Assembly: GCF_002295115.1 (NCBI RefSeq)
Contig: NZ_NSFV01000014.1
Span: forward strand, 1 to 64,000
Origin: Mesorhizobium sp. WSM4311
Lineage (GTDB): Bacteria > Pseudomonadota > Alphaproteobacteria > Rhizobiales > Rhizobiaceae
Length of the DNA: 64,000 bases
Direction: 5' to 3'
The translations under genes and the position numbers were made by a program. Each line of letters starts with the position of its first letter. The first letter of the stretch is position 1. Positions 41,464 through 51,584 of this stretch are shown piece after piece. The notes beneath the pieces were generated by a model that worked only from the letters and a program-made list of their open reading frames with translations, ran no database searches and was not told the DNA's origin.

Positions 41464-41693
41464 ATTCGGATGGTTCCGCTGCGGACGGGCGACATGATCC
41501 CCTTCCTTCCGGGGCGGAGGGCGGTCCTTCAGCCGCGCCCGAAGCGACCGATGATGCCAAACCATCACAGTGCAGGGAAAAGCCACCGCACCTCGCTCCA
41601 GTCCAATTCCGGTGCGGCCCTGCCCAAGACAACAGCCTGCCGCCGATGACATGTCAGCGCCAGGGCGAAACGACTGCCATATCAGGGGATTGA

Positions 41694-44600
41694 ATGCCGC
41701 AACACGAATTTGCAAGCCGCAAGGCGAAGGCGTTGAAGTATCTGGCGCTGACGTCGACCGCGCTGGTCTGTCTCGGCCAGCCAATCACTGCCTCGGCAGA
41801 CGCGATATGGACCGGCGCTGCCTCCACGGACTGGTTCACCGCCGGAAACTGGAAAAACAGCGCTGTTCCCACCTCGGGTGACGACGTCGTGCTCAATCCG
41901 AAGTTTCCGAATCCGACCGTGATAGACGGGGCAAATGCGGCCGCGCATAATCTCCTTCTTGGCACCATTGCGAGCTACACAGGCTCGCTGACGATCAAAA
42001 GCGGCGGCACGCTCGCCAGCAGTGCCGGCTTTGTAGGCTACCTTACGGATGCGAACGGGATCGTGACCGTTACGGGAGCAGGCTCGGCCTGGAACAACAG
42101 TTCGGACCTCTTCCTTGCCGCCAGTCCGGGCAGCACCGGCACCTTGACGATCTCCAACGGCGGCGCGGTCAGCGACACGGTGGGTCATGTCGGCTCCGGC
42201 GGCACCGGCACCGCGACCGTCGACGGGATCGGCTCGACCTGGACAAACAGCGGCGACCTGTACATCGCCGAACATGGCACGGGCACGCTGAACATCACCA
42301 AGGGCGGCGCGGTCAGCAATGCGGTAGGCACTATCGGCTGGCATGCGGGCTCCAACGGCGCGGTGACGGTCGATGGTGCGGGTTCGACCTGGACAAACAG
42401 TTCGTCGCTCTTCATCGGCCATGCCGGCGTCGGCACTCTGACCATCTCCAACGGCGGCGCAGTAAGCAATTCCCTCGGTTCGATTGGTGAGCAGGCCGGT
42501 TCCAGTGGCTCAGCGACTGTCACCGGCGTCGGCTCGTCCTGGACCAATTCCGGCAATCTACTTGTCGGCTGGGGCGGCGCCGGCACGCTGACGATCCAGA
42601 GCGGCGGCGTGGTGAGCAGCGCCAACGGCCAGATCGGCGCCAAATCCGGCTCGACCGGCAGCGTGACAGTCGCCGGCGCCGGCTCGTCCTGGACCAATTC
42701 CGGCGAGCTTTATGTCGGCTGGAGCGGCGCCGGCACGCTGACGGTCCAGAACGGTGGCACGGTGAGCAATACCAACGGCTATATCGGTGACAATTTCAGC
42801 CCGGCCGCCGCCGCGACGGTGGACGGTGCGGGCTCGCACTGGACCAATTCCGGCCTTCTCTCCATCGGCAATTACGGTGCCGGCGCGCTGACGATCCAGA
42901 ACGGCGGCGCAGTGAGCGCCATGTCGGGTTACCTCGGCATCAATGCCGATTCGAGCGGCACCCTTACGGTCACCGGAAGCGGATCGACCTGGAGCGACAC
43001 GAACGGCCTCTACGTTGGAAATGGCGGCACTGGCATACTGAACATCCAGAACGGCGGTCTCGTCAGCAGCAACATCGGCTTTGTCGGTGCCATAGCGGGC
43101 TCGACCGGCACGGCGACGGTCGATGGCATAGGTTCGATCTGGAGCATCGCGTCGAGCCTGTCTGTCGGCGACGCCGGCACGGGCACGTTGACGATTTCGA
43201 ATGGCGGCACGGTCAGCAATGGCGCGGGGGTCATTGGCGCGAAAGCAGGCTCGACCGGCATGGCATTCGTCGATGGCGCGGGTTCGACCTGGACCAATAG
43301 CGGCGATGTGCAGGTCGGGCTTGATGGTTCCGGCACGTTGAACATTACAAATGGAGGCAGTGTCAGCGATGTCAATGCCGTGCTTGGGTACGGTGCCGGC
43401 GTAGGTACCGGTATCGTAGATGGTGCGGGTTCGAGTTGGTCCAACAGCGGCTATCTACAGGTCGGCGCCGGTTCGATCTCCACATTGGCGATCACGAATG
43501 GCGGCGTCGTAAGCGCAGGTAGCGGTTCGGTGGATTCTTCGAGCAAGGCGACTGTCGATGGCATCGGCTCGACCTGGATGAACGTCGGCGGCTTTACTGT
43601 GGGCGTTGGCGGAGCAGGCACCGTTTCCGTGTCAGGAGGGGGTGCCCTCGGCGATGTAGACGGCATTTTGGGTTACTATCAGGGCTCCAGCGGAACCGCG
43701 ACGGTGGATGGCGTGGGTTCGAACTGGGCGAATACCGGCAAACTCATTGTCGGCCAATCAGGAACCGGCACGCTCGATATCACCAATGGCGGCGCCGTCA
43801 GCAACCAGACTGGCTCCGTGGGCTACGACGTGGGGTCCGTGGGCACCGTCGCGGTAGATGGACCGACTTCGAGCTGGACCAATTTCTCGGACCTGCGCGT
43901 CGGCTATTTCGGTACGGGCAAGTTGACGATCTCGAATGGCGGCAGCGTCGTCAACCTGGTGAGCACTGTAGGTTCCGCCGCGGGCGCCATCGGCGCCGTG
44001 ACGGTCGACGGCGTCGGCTCGGTCTGGACCAACAATTCTTCCCTCTATCTCGGCGAAAACGGCACCGGCACGCTGGCGATCTCAAACGGCGGTACGGTCA
44101 CCAGCTCTGCCGGCTATCTGGCTTTTGAGGCCGGGGCCACGGGGACGGCCGCGGTCAGCGGCGCGGGCTCAACCTGGACCAGCAGCAACCTCCTTCTCGT
44201 CGGTCAGCGTGGTACGGGCTCATTGACCGTCTCGAACGGCGGCAAGGTCTCCAGCACCACTGGCAATCTAGGCTTTTATGCCGGGTCCACCGGCAAGGCT
44301 GACGTCAGCGGGCCCGGCTCGACATGGGCCAATAGCGGAGATCTCGATATCGGCCTTGGTGGCACAGCCACGCTGACGGTCGCGGATGGCGGCGCCGTGT
44401 CGGCCGGCGGCGCGGTCAACATCGCCTTGCTGGCGGGCTCCGTCGGCACGCTGAACATCGGTGCAGCGAGTGGATCGCCGGCAGCGGCCGCGGGCACGCT
44501 CGATGCGGCGAGCATCCAGTTCGGCGCCGGCACCGGCACGCTCAATTTCAACCATACCAGCACGAACAATGGCTTCGCTTCGGCGATCGGCGGACCGGGG

Positions 44601-46238
44601 ACGATCAACCAGATCGCCGGCAACACCAAGTTGACCGGCAATTCCTCCGGCTTCACCGGGACGATGAACGTTCTCGGCGGCGGCCTCTATGTCAACGGCT
44701 CGCTCGGCGGCGCAATCAATGTCACCGGCGGCCTGCTTGGCGGGTCGGGCACGGCAGGCAATGTGACCATTGCTTCGGGCGGCACCTTTGCACCGGGAAA
44801 TTCGATCGGCACGATCAATGTCGGCAACACAACCTTCTCGGCGGGTTCGATTTATGCGGTTGAAGTCGAAAGCGGCGGCACATCCGATCGGATCAGCGCC
44901 ACCGGTACGGTGACGATCGGCGGCGGCACGGTCGACGTCACCCCCTATCCGGATTATGCGACCGGCACGACCTATACGATCGTCACGGCGGCAGGCGGTG
45001 TCACCGGCGCCTTCGACAAGGTCAGTTTTGAAGGCAGCAGCTCGATCTTCATTGCGCCGACGCTCACCTATGACGCGAACAATGTCTATCTCAACCTGGC
45101 CAAGGCAAGCTTTGCCAGTGCAGGCCTGACGCCCAACCAGATCGCCACCGGCGGCGGCGCCGACAGCCTTGGCGCCGGCAATCCGCTCTTCGATGCCATC
45201 CTGCTGCTGCCGACGGCGGCGGCCGCCCAGGACGCCTTCGACCAGCTCTCGGGCGAGATCCATGCCTCGGCCAAGGGCATGCTGCTGGAAGACAGCCGTT
45301 TCCTCCGCGACGCCGCCACCAACCGCATCGATGCTGCCTTCGGCGGTGCCGGCGCGGCACCACTGCCGGTCATGGCTTATGGCGAGGGCGGACCGGAAAT
45401 GGTGGCCGCCGACACCGATCGCTTCGCCGTCTGGGGCCAGGCTTTCGGCTCATGGGGCAAGGCGGATTCCGACAGCAACGCCGCCGCCTTCGACCGTTCG
45501 ACCGGCGGCCTGCTGGCCGGCGCCGACACGCTGCTCGGCGGCTGGCGCGTCGGTGTTCTCGGCGGCTACAGCCATTCGTCCTTCGACGCCGATGATCGCA
45601 ATTCCTCCGGCAAGAGCGACAGCTACCATCTCGGCCTCTATGGCGGCACCAATTGGGGCGCCATCGCCTTCCGCACCGGTGCCGCCTACAGCTGGAGCAG
45701 CCTCTCGACCAGGCGCTCCCTCGCCTTCAACGGCTTCACGGATGCGCTCTCGGCCGACTACGACGCCGGCACCGCGCAGATGTTCGGCGAACTCGCCTAC
45801 AAAGCTGATGCCGGCAGCTTCAAGTTCGAACCCTTCGCCAACCTCGCCTATGTCAGCCTGCGCACTGACGGCTTCAGCGAAACCGGCGGTGCGGCGGCCT
45901 TGACCAGCGCCGGCACGAGCACCAACGCCACCTTCACCACGCTCGGCCTGCGCGGCTCGAGCGATTTTGCGCTTGGCGGCGTCAATGCCACCGCGCGCGG
46001 CATGCTCGGCTGGCGTCACGCTTTTGGCGACGTCACGCCGACCTCGAGCTTCGCCTTCGCCGGCGGCGACGCCTTCACCATCGCCGGCGTGCCGATCGCC
46101 AGGGATGCGGCCGTCATCGAAGCCGGTTTCGACATGAGAATGTCGCCCGATGCGACGCTCGGCCTGTCCTATTCCGGGCAGTTCGGCGGCGGTGCCGTCG
46201 ACAACGGCGCCAAGGCAAGCCTCAGCGTCAAGTTCTGA
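41694..46238 (+). CDS. Autotransporter (type Va) with 17 T5SS/PEP-CTERM-associated passenger repeats
   Basis: 1514 aa. A signal peptide (about 1-36, with a basic stretch FASRKAKALKYLALTSTA) precedes a passenger composed of 17 repeats of about 48 residues with the pattern GTLTISNGGAVSN... and VDGAGSTWTNSG; this is the repeat associated with type V secretion and PEP-CTERM proteins. A linker (about 910-1230) with GGTFAPGNSIGTINV and FDQLSGEIHASAKGML is the usual passenger-associated part. The C-terminal barrel (about 1242-1514) starts RFAVWGQAFGSWGKAD and ends in SLSVKF, with the terminal Phe needed for outer-membrane insertion. It displays a beta-helical adhesin. AGGGG before ATG 41694 supports the start. 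Confidence 0.95.
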   Translation: MPQHEFASRKAKALKYLALTSTALVCLGQPITASADAIWTGAASTDWFTAGNWKNSAVPTSGDDVVLNPKFPNPTVIDGANAAAHNLLLGTIASYTGSLTIKSGGTLASSAGFVGYLTDANGIVTVTGAGSAWNNSSDLFLAASPGSTGTLTISNGGAVSDTVGHVGSGGTGTATVDGIGSTWTNSGDLYIAEHGTGTLNITKGGAVSNAVGTIGWHAGSNGAVTVDGAGSTWTNSSSLFIGHAGVGTLTISNGGAVSNSLGSIGEQAGSSGSATVTGVGSSWTNSGNLLVGWGGAGTLTIQSGGVVSSANGQIGAKSGSTGSVTVAGAGSSWTNSGELYVGWSGAGTLTVQNGGTVSNTNGYIGDNFSPAAAATVDGAGSHWTNSGLLSIGNYGAGALTIQNGGAVSAMSGYLGINADSSGTLTVTGSGSTWSDTNGLYVGNGGTGILNIQNGGLVSSNIGFVGAIAGSTGTATVDGIGSIWSIASSLSVGDAGTGTLTISNGGTVSNGAGVIGAKAGSTGMAFVDGAGSTWTNSGDVQVGLDGSGTLNITNGGSVSDVNAVLGYGAGVGTGIVDGAGSSWSNSGYLQVGAGSISTLAITNGGVVSAGSGSVDSSSKATVDGIGSTWMNVGGFTVGVGGAGTVSVSGGGALGDVDGILGYYQGSSGTATVDGVGSNWANTGKLIVGQSGTGTLDITNGGAVSNQTGSVGYDVGSVGTVAVDGPTSSWTNFSDLRVGYFGTGKLTISNGGSVVNLVSTVGSAAGAIGAVTVDGVGSVWTNNSSLYLGENGTGTLAISNGGTVTSSAGYLAFEAGATGTAAVSGAGSTWTSSNLLLVGQRGTGSLTVSNGGKVSSTTGNLGFYAGSTGKADVSGPGSTWANSGDLDIGLGGTATLTVADGGAVSAGGAVNIALLAGSVGTLNIGAASGSPAAAAGTLDAASIQFGAGTGTLNFNHTSTNNGFASAIGGPGTINQIAGNTKLTGNSSGFTGTMNVLGGGLYVNGSLGGAINVTGGLLGGSGTAGNVTIASGGTFAPGNSIGTINVGNTTFSAGSIYAVEVESGGTSDRISATGTVTIGGGTVDVTPYPDYATGTTYTIVTAAGGVTGAFDKVSFEGSSSIFIAPTLTYDANNVYLNLAKASFASAGLTPNQIATGGGADSLGAGNPLFDAILLLPTAAAAQDAFDQLSGEIHASAKGMLLEDSRFLRDAATNRIDAAFGGAGAAPLPVMAYGEGGPEMVAADTDRFAVWGQAFGSWGKADSDSNAAAFDRSTGGLLAGADTLLGGWRVGVLGGYSHSSFDADDRNSSGKSDSYHLGLYGGTNWGAIAFRTGAAYSWSSLSTRRSLAFNGFTDALSADYDAGTAQMFGELAYKADAGSFKFEPFANLAYVSLRTDGFSETGGAAALTSAGTSTNATFTTLGLRGSSDFALGGVNATARGMLGWRHAFGDVTPTSSFAFAGGDAFTIAGVPIARDAAVIEAGFDMRMSPDATLGLSYSGQFGGGAVDNGAKASLSVKF
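41982..44410 (+). repeat. Seventeen tandem passenger repeats of about 144 bp
   Basis: Each unit carries GG[ACT]-AC[GC]-[CT]TG...AA[CT]GG[CT]GGC, encoding G-[TS]-L-[TN]-[IV]-x-x-G-G-x-[VL]-S. Neighbouring units are similar but not identical, so the array is old enough to have diverged. The array is interrupted once near 43495-43560, where one unit is shorter (SSSKATVDGIG). Confidence 0.85.
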
Positions 46239-46298
46239 CGACAGCAGGCCGCCGGCTCGCGCCAAATTGATGTCGCCATGCGGTGCTGGCGTCCAGCT

Positions 46299-47180
46299 CT
46301 ATTCCGGCGACGGCACCGGCGGCTTCGAGGTCAGCGCCGTCCCGGCGGCAGCGACAATGACGGCGGCGATGCCGGCCAGTTGCGGCGGGGTCAGGCTTTC
46401 GTCCAGGAACAGGAAGCCGGCCAGCGCGCCGAGTCCCGGCTCCAGGCAGGTCAGCGTGCCGTAGATGCGGGCCGGCATGCGGGTCAGCGCCACCATCTCC
46501 AGGAAGAATGGCAGCGCGCTGGAGAACAGGCCGACGAGCAGCGCGCTGGCCAGGACCGACGGCGCCAGCAGCCCCGTTCCCGCCTGCGCCACGCCGAAGG
46601 GCAGCACCAGCACGGCGGCGATCGCCATGCCATAGGCGGTGGTGCGGGTGCCAAGCTCCGCACCCGCCTTCTGTGCCAGCACGATATAGAGCGCCCAGAA
46701 GCCGCCTGCCGCCAGCGCCAGCATCACCCCGGTCGGATCGAGCGGCTGCAAGGAGTGGATGAAGGGCGACAACAGGATGATGCCGGCCAGTGCAAGCGCG
46801 ATCCAGGCGAAGTCGCTGGCGCGCCGCGAAGCCAGCGTCGCCACCAGCAGCGGCCCGGAAAATTCCAGCGCCACGGCGACGCCGAGCGGGATCCTGGCAA
46901 GGGCTGCATAAAACAACAGGTTGAGCGCGCAGAGCGTCACCCCATAGGCGACCAGCCACGGCAAGGTGGCGCGCGTCGGCCGCATCTGCCAGGGCCGCAG
47001 CACCGCGATCAGCATCAGCGCGCCGATCACCAGCCGCAGCGTCGTCGTGCCTTGCGCGCCGATCTGCGGGAACAGGGTTTTGGCGAAGGTGGCGCCGATC
47101 TGGATCGACACCATGGCCCCCATCAGCGCCGCGACAGGCAAGGGCGCCGCTTCGCGCCTGGCAACCGGCATCGATGTCAC
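46299..47180 (-). CDS. EamA/RhtA-type drug/metabolite transporter
   Basis: About 293 aa with ten predicted transmembrane helices in two five-helix EamA halves (PLPVAALMGAMVSIQIGATF first; LGALAGFLFLDESLTPPQLAG near the end, the typical EamA end signature). The family exports amino acids such as threonine and homoserine, purines or other metabolites. The start is placed at the GTG 47180 after AAGGA; ATG 47171 is the alternative. A frame reaching 47279 adds a hydrophilic stretch unlike the family. Confidence 0.9.
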   Translation of the reverse strand: MTSMPVARREAAPLPVAALMGAMVSIQIGATFAKTLFPQIGAQGTTTLRLVIGALMLIAVLRPWQMRPTRATLPWLVAYGVTLCALNLLFYAALARIPLGVAVALEFSGPLLVATLASRRASDFAWIALALAGIILLSPFIHSLQPLDPTGVMLALAAGGFWALYIVLAQKAGAELGTRTTAYGMAIAAVLVLPFGVAQAGTGLLAPSVLASALLVGLFSSALPFFLEMVALTRMPARIYGTLTCLEPGLGALAGFLFLDESLTPPQLAGIAAVIVAAAGTALTSKPPVPSPE

Positions 47181-47314
47181 TTCGGTTTGTCCTTCCCTGC
47201 CGCGATATGCTGACGCGGCGGTATCGGCATAGGCCGAACCGGCCCGCCTGAGGCAGTGAAGGCGGCTTGATAGGGTCAAGACAGGTGTCGAGGCGTGCTG
47301 GCGCCCTCGCCGTT

Positions 47315-48001
47315 TCAGCCGCTGAACGACACGCCCCGGCGGCGCATGCCCGCCTGCACGCCGCGCACGATCATCCGGGACAGCATTTCCATGTCCCAGG
47401 GCATGCCCGGGCGCCAGACATCCAAGAGCAGGGCTATGCGCGCTTCATCGGCGTTGTTTATCACCTCGTGCGGATAGGTGTCGTCCCACAGCATGCCTTC
47501 GCCGTCACTGATCCGTCTTTCCTGATGGTCGATCATCATGATGGTTGCCGGGCGGCCATCGGCCTGGCGCGGGATGACCAGGCCTAGGTGAAACCGCATG
47601 ATGCCGCGGAACGGCCCGCGATGGCTGGGTATGTGCTTGCGCGGCGCCAGGAACGAGATCGCCGCCGATTTGACTTCCGGGCATTCGGCGAGCAAGCGGC
47701 TGAGCACCGGCATGCGCGCCAGGTTCTCCGGCACCGCCATGTCATAGGCCTTGAGCACGAACATGCGCCAGTCGAGACCGTCATTGGCCGAGATATCGGC
47801 CTGCTCCGGCATGATGTCATGGAAGCGCGGGACCTTGCCCAGACGCACGCCAAGCGCTTCGTCGCGTATGTCGCGCCAGGCGCCGGTGAATTTCGCCGCG
47901 TTCGGAAATTCGCTGGCGGAATCGAGGATCGCCGGCGCGTCAATGCGCCTTTCATAGACACGCCGGATAACATCGGATGCAAGATCGTAGGTGCGCGACA
48001 T
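47315..48001 (-). CDS. Aspartyl/asparaginyl beta-hydroxylase family protein (LpxO-like)
   Basis: 228 aa, a 2-oxoglutarate/Fe(II) dioxygenase without a membrane anchor. The double-stranded beta-helix core holds the first iron ligand His127 (HIPSHRGPFRGIMRFHLGL) and the second His178 (LWDDTYPHEVIN); Arg136 is a probable 2-oxoglutarate partner. The same fold occurs in LpxO (lipid A hydroxylation) and AspH; which substrate applies here cannot be decided. It sits beside the type I secretion operon whose cargo has Asp/Asn-rich calcium loops, which makes protein hydroxylation possible but unproven. Confidence 0.88.
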   Translation of the reverse strand: MSRTYDLASDVIRRVYERRIDAPAILDSASEFPNAAKFTGAWRDIRDEALGVRLGKVPRFHDIMPEQADISANDGLDWRMFVLKAYDMAVPENLARMPVLSRLLAECPEVKSAAISFLAPRKHIPSHRGPFRGIMRFHLGLVIPRQADGRPATIMMIDHQERRISDGEGMLWDDTYPHEVINNADEARIALLLDVWRPGMPWDMEMLSRMIVRGVQAGMRRRGVSFSG

Positions 48002-48178
48002 CGCATGGCCTCCGTCGCATCATAAACGGACGGCCCCGATTTTGGTTACACATTTTGTTCACGACGCCGTGCGCTGGCCCCGCCAGCCGTGGCACGATCA
48101 CCAGCAGCCCTGCCGTCTGTGTATGAAAAGACCGATCATCGTGCGCAGGCCGAGGCCTGCCCCGCAATTGCAGCTCCC

Positions 48179-49474
48179 TCATTCCCTGAAGGCGCGGCTG
48201 ATCTGATCCTGCAGCGGTTTGACGAGATAGGAGATCACGGTCCGGTCCGCGGTCTTGATGAAGGATTCGACCGGCATGCCGGGAACCAGCCTGACCTCGC
48301 CGAGGCGTGCCACCTCGGCATGCGTGGTCGCGATGCGAACGGTGTAGTAGCTGATGCCGGTGCGCTGGTCGGTCGTCGTGTCCGGTGAGGTCAGTTCGAC
48401 CGTGCCGTTGATTTGCGGCGTGGTGCGCTGGTTGAAGGCCGAGAAGCGCAGCGCCGCCGGCTGGCCGACCCAGAGCTGGTCGATGTCGCTCGGCGCGATC
48501 TTGGCCTCGACCGTCAGGCTGTCGCTGTCGGGCACGATCTGCATGATCGTCTGGCCAGGGGTGATCACGCCGCCGATGGTGTGGGCGATGGACTGCTGCA
48601 CGACGCCGTCCTGCGGCGCGCGGATGTCGATGCGCCTGAGCTGGTCCTCGGCGGCGATCTTGCGTTCCGTCAGCTCGCCGACCTTGCCGTCGATCTCGCG
48701 CAAATCCTTGTTGACGTCGGTGCCGAGTTCGAGGTCGATCTGGAGGATCTGCAAATTGATCTCGGCGATCTTGCCCTGGGCCTGTGCCAGGGCCGCAGTC
48801 AGCTGGCCGCGCTCTCCGTCGAGCCGGGCCGACTCGCGCTCCATGGCGGTCAGGCGATCGATCGAGATCAGCCGCTTCTTCCACAGTGCTCGTATGCTGG
48901 CCAGTTCCTCCTCGACGAGCGTGATTTCCTGCGACTTGGCTTCGACCTGCGCCGTGTCGCCGCCAATCTCCTTCTGCAGCTGCTGGATGCGCTCCTGCAG
49001 CTGGCTCTTCTGGCCGGAACGACCCGCACGCCTTGTCTCGAAAACCTGTTGCTCGCCGGCCATCATCTCGGCGATCGCCGGATCGCCGCGGCGATCGAGA
49101 AGCTCTTGCGGAAAGACGATGGTGTCAGAACCCCGGCGCTCGGCCTCGAGGCGCGCCTCGCGTGCCGACAGCTGGTCAAGCGCCTTGGTGACGACGGCAA
49201 GGTTGGCCGCCGGCACGGTCGGGTCGAGGCGCACGAGCAGCGCTCCGCGCTTGACCCGGTCGCCGTCACGCGCCGCGATCTCGCCGACGATGCCTCCGGT
49301 CGAATGCTGCACATCCTTGACGTGGGAATCGACGACGAGGACCCCGGAGGCGATGACCGCTCCCGAAATCCGCGTCAGCGAGGCCCAGCCACCGACGCCG
49401 CCGACCAGCAGCGCGACCGCAATGAGGCCCAAACGCATGTAGTGCCGGATGGATTGGTGAGAGGTGCCTTGCAT
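48179..49474 (-). CDS. Type I secretion membrane-fusion protein (HlyD/PrsE type)
   Basis: 431 aa. One N-terminal membrane helix (LGLIAVALLVGGVGGWASL), then a lipoyl half (SGVLVVDSHVKDVQHSTGG), a long coiled coil (about 95-285, Glu/Gln/Arg-rich) and the second lipoyl half/beta-barrel domain with RIDIRAPQDGVVQQSIAHT and SPDTTTDQRTGISYYTVRI. It bridges the ABC transporter to a TolC-like outer-membrane channel, which is not encoded nearby. ATG 49474 is preferred; a GTG at 49489 overlaps the ABC stop. It is third in the operon substrate-ABC-adaptor. Confidence 0.93.
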   Translation of the reverse strand: MQGTSHQSIRHYMRLGLIAVALLVGGVGGWASLTRISGAVIASGVLVVDSHVKDVQHSTGGIVGEIAARDGDRVKRGALLVRLDPTVPAANLAVVTKALDQLSAREARLEAERRGSDTIVFPQELLDRRGDPAIAEMMAGEQQVFETRRAGRSGQKSQLQERIQQLQKEIGGDTAQVEAKSQEITLVEEELASIRALWKKRLISIDRLTAMERESARLDGERGQLTAALAQAQGKIAEINLQILQIDLELGTDVNKDLREIDGKVGELTERKIAAEDQLRRIDIRAPQDGVVQQSIAHTIGGVITPGQTIMQIVPDSDSLTVEAKIAPSDIDQLWVGQPAALRFSAFNQRTTPQINGTVELTSPDTTTDQRTGISYYTVRIATTHAEVARLGEVRLVPGMPVESFIKTADRTVISYLVKPLQDQISRAFRE

Positions 49475-49485
49475 CGTTGCGCCTC

Positions 49486-51525
49486 TCACTCGCCCGCCGC
49501 CGCCACGCCGGGCGATGGCGCCGGCCCTTCGGTGGCGAGCCTGAGGTGCGGCACGGTGGCCCCGGCCGGTTGCGGCCGCGGAAACAGCTTGGCCAGAACC
49601 TCGTCCTTGAGGCCGAACGCCTGGACGCGGCCCTGGTTCATGGCGAGGATGAAATCGACCGTGCCGAGCGCGCTTGGCCGGTGGGCCACGAGCACGACGA
49701 TGCCGCCACGCTGCCGCACCGAAACGATCGCCTGGAACAACGCCTGCTCGCCTTCGGCGTCGAGGTTGGAATTGGGTTCGTCGAGCACCACCAGGAACGG
49801 ATCGCGATAGAGCGCGCGGGCCAGCGCGATGCGCTGGCGCTGGCCGGCCGAGACGGCCTCGCCGAGTTCGCCGATCTGCGTCTCGTACCCGTCGCGGAAA
49901 CCGACGATGAGATCATGCGCGCCGGCTGCCCTGGCGGCTGCGATCACCAATGCGGGATCGGCGTCGGGCTCGAAACGCGCGATGTTCTCGGCGATCGAGC
50001 CGGCAAACAGTTCGACGTCCTGCGGCAGATAACCGATGAACTTGCCGCGGTCCTCCGGCGACCACTGGTCGAGGTCGGCGCCGTCGAGCCTGATCCTGCC
50101 GGCGGCGGACGGCCAGGCGCCGACGAGCGCCCTGACCAGCGTCGACTTGCCCGAACCGCTCTGGCCGATAATGCCGACGGCATGTCCCGCTTCCAGCGCA
50201 AAGCTGGCGTCCTGCACCAGGAGCCGCGGCGTGCCGGGCGCGGCGACGCTGGCGTTTTGCATGAAAACGTGGCGGCTCGGCGCCGGCATGGCCATCGGCT
50301 CGGCATCGGCCGGCAATGCGGCGAGAATCCTGGTCAGCCGTTGCCAGCCCTGCCGCGCCGTCACGAAACCTTTCCAGTTGGCGATGACCAGATCGACGGG
50401 CGCCAACGCCCTGCCGCTCAGGATGGAGGCGGTGATGATGATGCCCGCGGTCGCCTGCTGGTCGATGACCAGCCAGGCGCCGAGGCCGAGCATGGCCGAC
50501 TGCAAGAGCATGCGCAGCACCTTGGACACGGCGCCGAAGCCTCCGGCGATGTCGCTGACGCTGCGCTGCTCGGCGAGGTAGTCGCGGTTGGCCTCTTCCC
50601 ATCGTTTCGCCATCCGGCCGCCCATGCCGAGGGCCGCGATGACTTCCGCGTTGCGGTTGCCGGTCGTGGTCAGGCCGTTGCGGACGATGCCGGTCTGGGT
50701 GCCCGATGTGACCGGCTTGCGCGTCAGCCGCTCGGCGAAGATGGTCAACAGCACGAGCACGATCGCGCCGATCAGGGCCGTCACGCCAAGAAGCACGTGG
50801 AACATGAAGATGATGGCCAGATAGAGTGGCAGCCACGGCAGATCGAACAGCGCGGTCGGCCCGGAGCCCGACAGGAAGGTCCGCACGCTGTCGAGATCGC
50901 GCACCGGCTGCATGGTGTCACCGTTGCGCCCGACCTTGAGCGGCAGCTTGAGGACGCTGGAATAGACACGAGCGCCCAGCGCCTCGTCGAGCGCGCCGCC
51001 GATGCGCACCAGGATGCGACCGCGGATGAAATCGAGCACGCCTTGCCCGGCATAGAGAACGGCCACAAGCAGGCTGAGGCCGATCAGCGTCGGCACGCTG
51101 CGGCTCGGCAGCACGCGATCATAGACCTCGAGCATATAGATCGAACTGGACAGCATCAGCACATTGAGAACACCGCTGAACAGCGCGATGGCGATGAAGG
51201 CCGAGCGGCAGGATTTGATCGCCGCCGCGAGTTCCGATCCCTGCTGCCGGGCTTTGGGTGGCCGCTGCCGGACACCGGGACTGGCGGGGCCTCGCGCCGC
51301 CGCGACGCGGGGGGCATCCGGACCGGGCTCAGCGGTGTCGCGACCGCGTGCCCGAAACAGCGCAAACGCGCCGAACCCCGCCAGAGCCAGGCAGGCCGAC
51401 ACAAGGCCAGGCGACCGCGCCAGCACGCCGCCCAGCCCCGAAAAAACGGCGCAGGCGATCGAAACCAGACCCAAGGACCTGGTCCTTGCCTGCGCCAAGC
51501 TGAAGATGGTGGAGCCCCTTCCCAT
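49486..51525 (-). CDS. Type I secretion ABC permease/ATPase (PrsD type)
   Basis: 679 aa. The N-terminal about 95 residues are extra and contain a Pro/Arg-rich linker. The membrane domain (about 100-390) has SSSIYMLEVYDRVLPSRSVP, the PrsD/AprD-type opening. The ATPase domain has Walker A GQSGSGKS, the signature AVSAGQRQRIALARAL and LVVLDEPNSNLDAEG. No C39 peptidase domain is present, so cargo is secreted with an uncleaved C-terminal signal. Cargo is probably the 800-aa protein encoded 60 bases upstream. Confidence 0.94.
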   Translation of the reverse strand: MGRGSTIFSLAQARTRSLGLVSIACAVFSGLGGVLARSPGLVSACLALAGFGAFALFRARGRDTAEPGPDAPRVAAARGPASPGVRQRPPKARQQGSELAAAIKSCRSAFIAIALFSGVLNVLMLSSSIYMLEVYDRVLPSRSVPTLIGLSLLVAVLYAGQGVLDFIRGRILVRIGGALDEALGARVYSSVLKLPLKVGRNGDTMQPVRDLDSVRTFLSGSGPTALFDLPWLPLYLAIIFMFHVLLGVTALIGAIVLVLLTIFAERLTRKPVTSGTQTGIVRNGLTTTGNRNAEVIAALGMGGRMAKRWEEANRDYLAEQRSVSDIAGGFGAVSKVLRMLLQSAMLGLGAWLVIDQQATAGIIITASILSGRALAPVDLVIANWKGFVTARQGWQRLTRILAALPADAEPMAMPAPSRHVFMQNASVAAPGTPRLLVQDASFALEAGHAVGIIGQSGSGKSTLVRALVGAWPSAAGRIRLDGADLDQWSPEDRGKFIGYLPQDVELFAGSIAENIARFEPDADPALVIAAARAAGAHDLIVGFRDGYETQIGELGEAVSAGQRQRIALARALYRDPFLVVLDEPNSNLDAEGEQALFQAIVSVRQRGGIVVLVAHRPSALGTVDFILAMNQGRVQAFGLKDEVLAKLFPRPQPAGATVPHLRLATEGPAPSPGVAAAGE

Positions 51526-51584
51526 GCCGTGTCATGCGGGCGGCGCCGCGGCTAAGGCACCCGGCCGGAAGGCCGGGGCCTGCC

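Noticed and set aside
41982-44410. Regular repeats considered as a CRISPR array
   Set aside because: Units are about 144 bp, in frame and diverged, within one coding sequence. There are no spacers and no cas genes.
49477-51555. 692-codon plus-strand frame opposite the T1SS ABC gene
   Set aside because: Shadow of the ABC gene; no domains or start signals.
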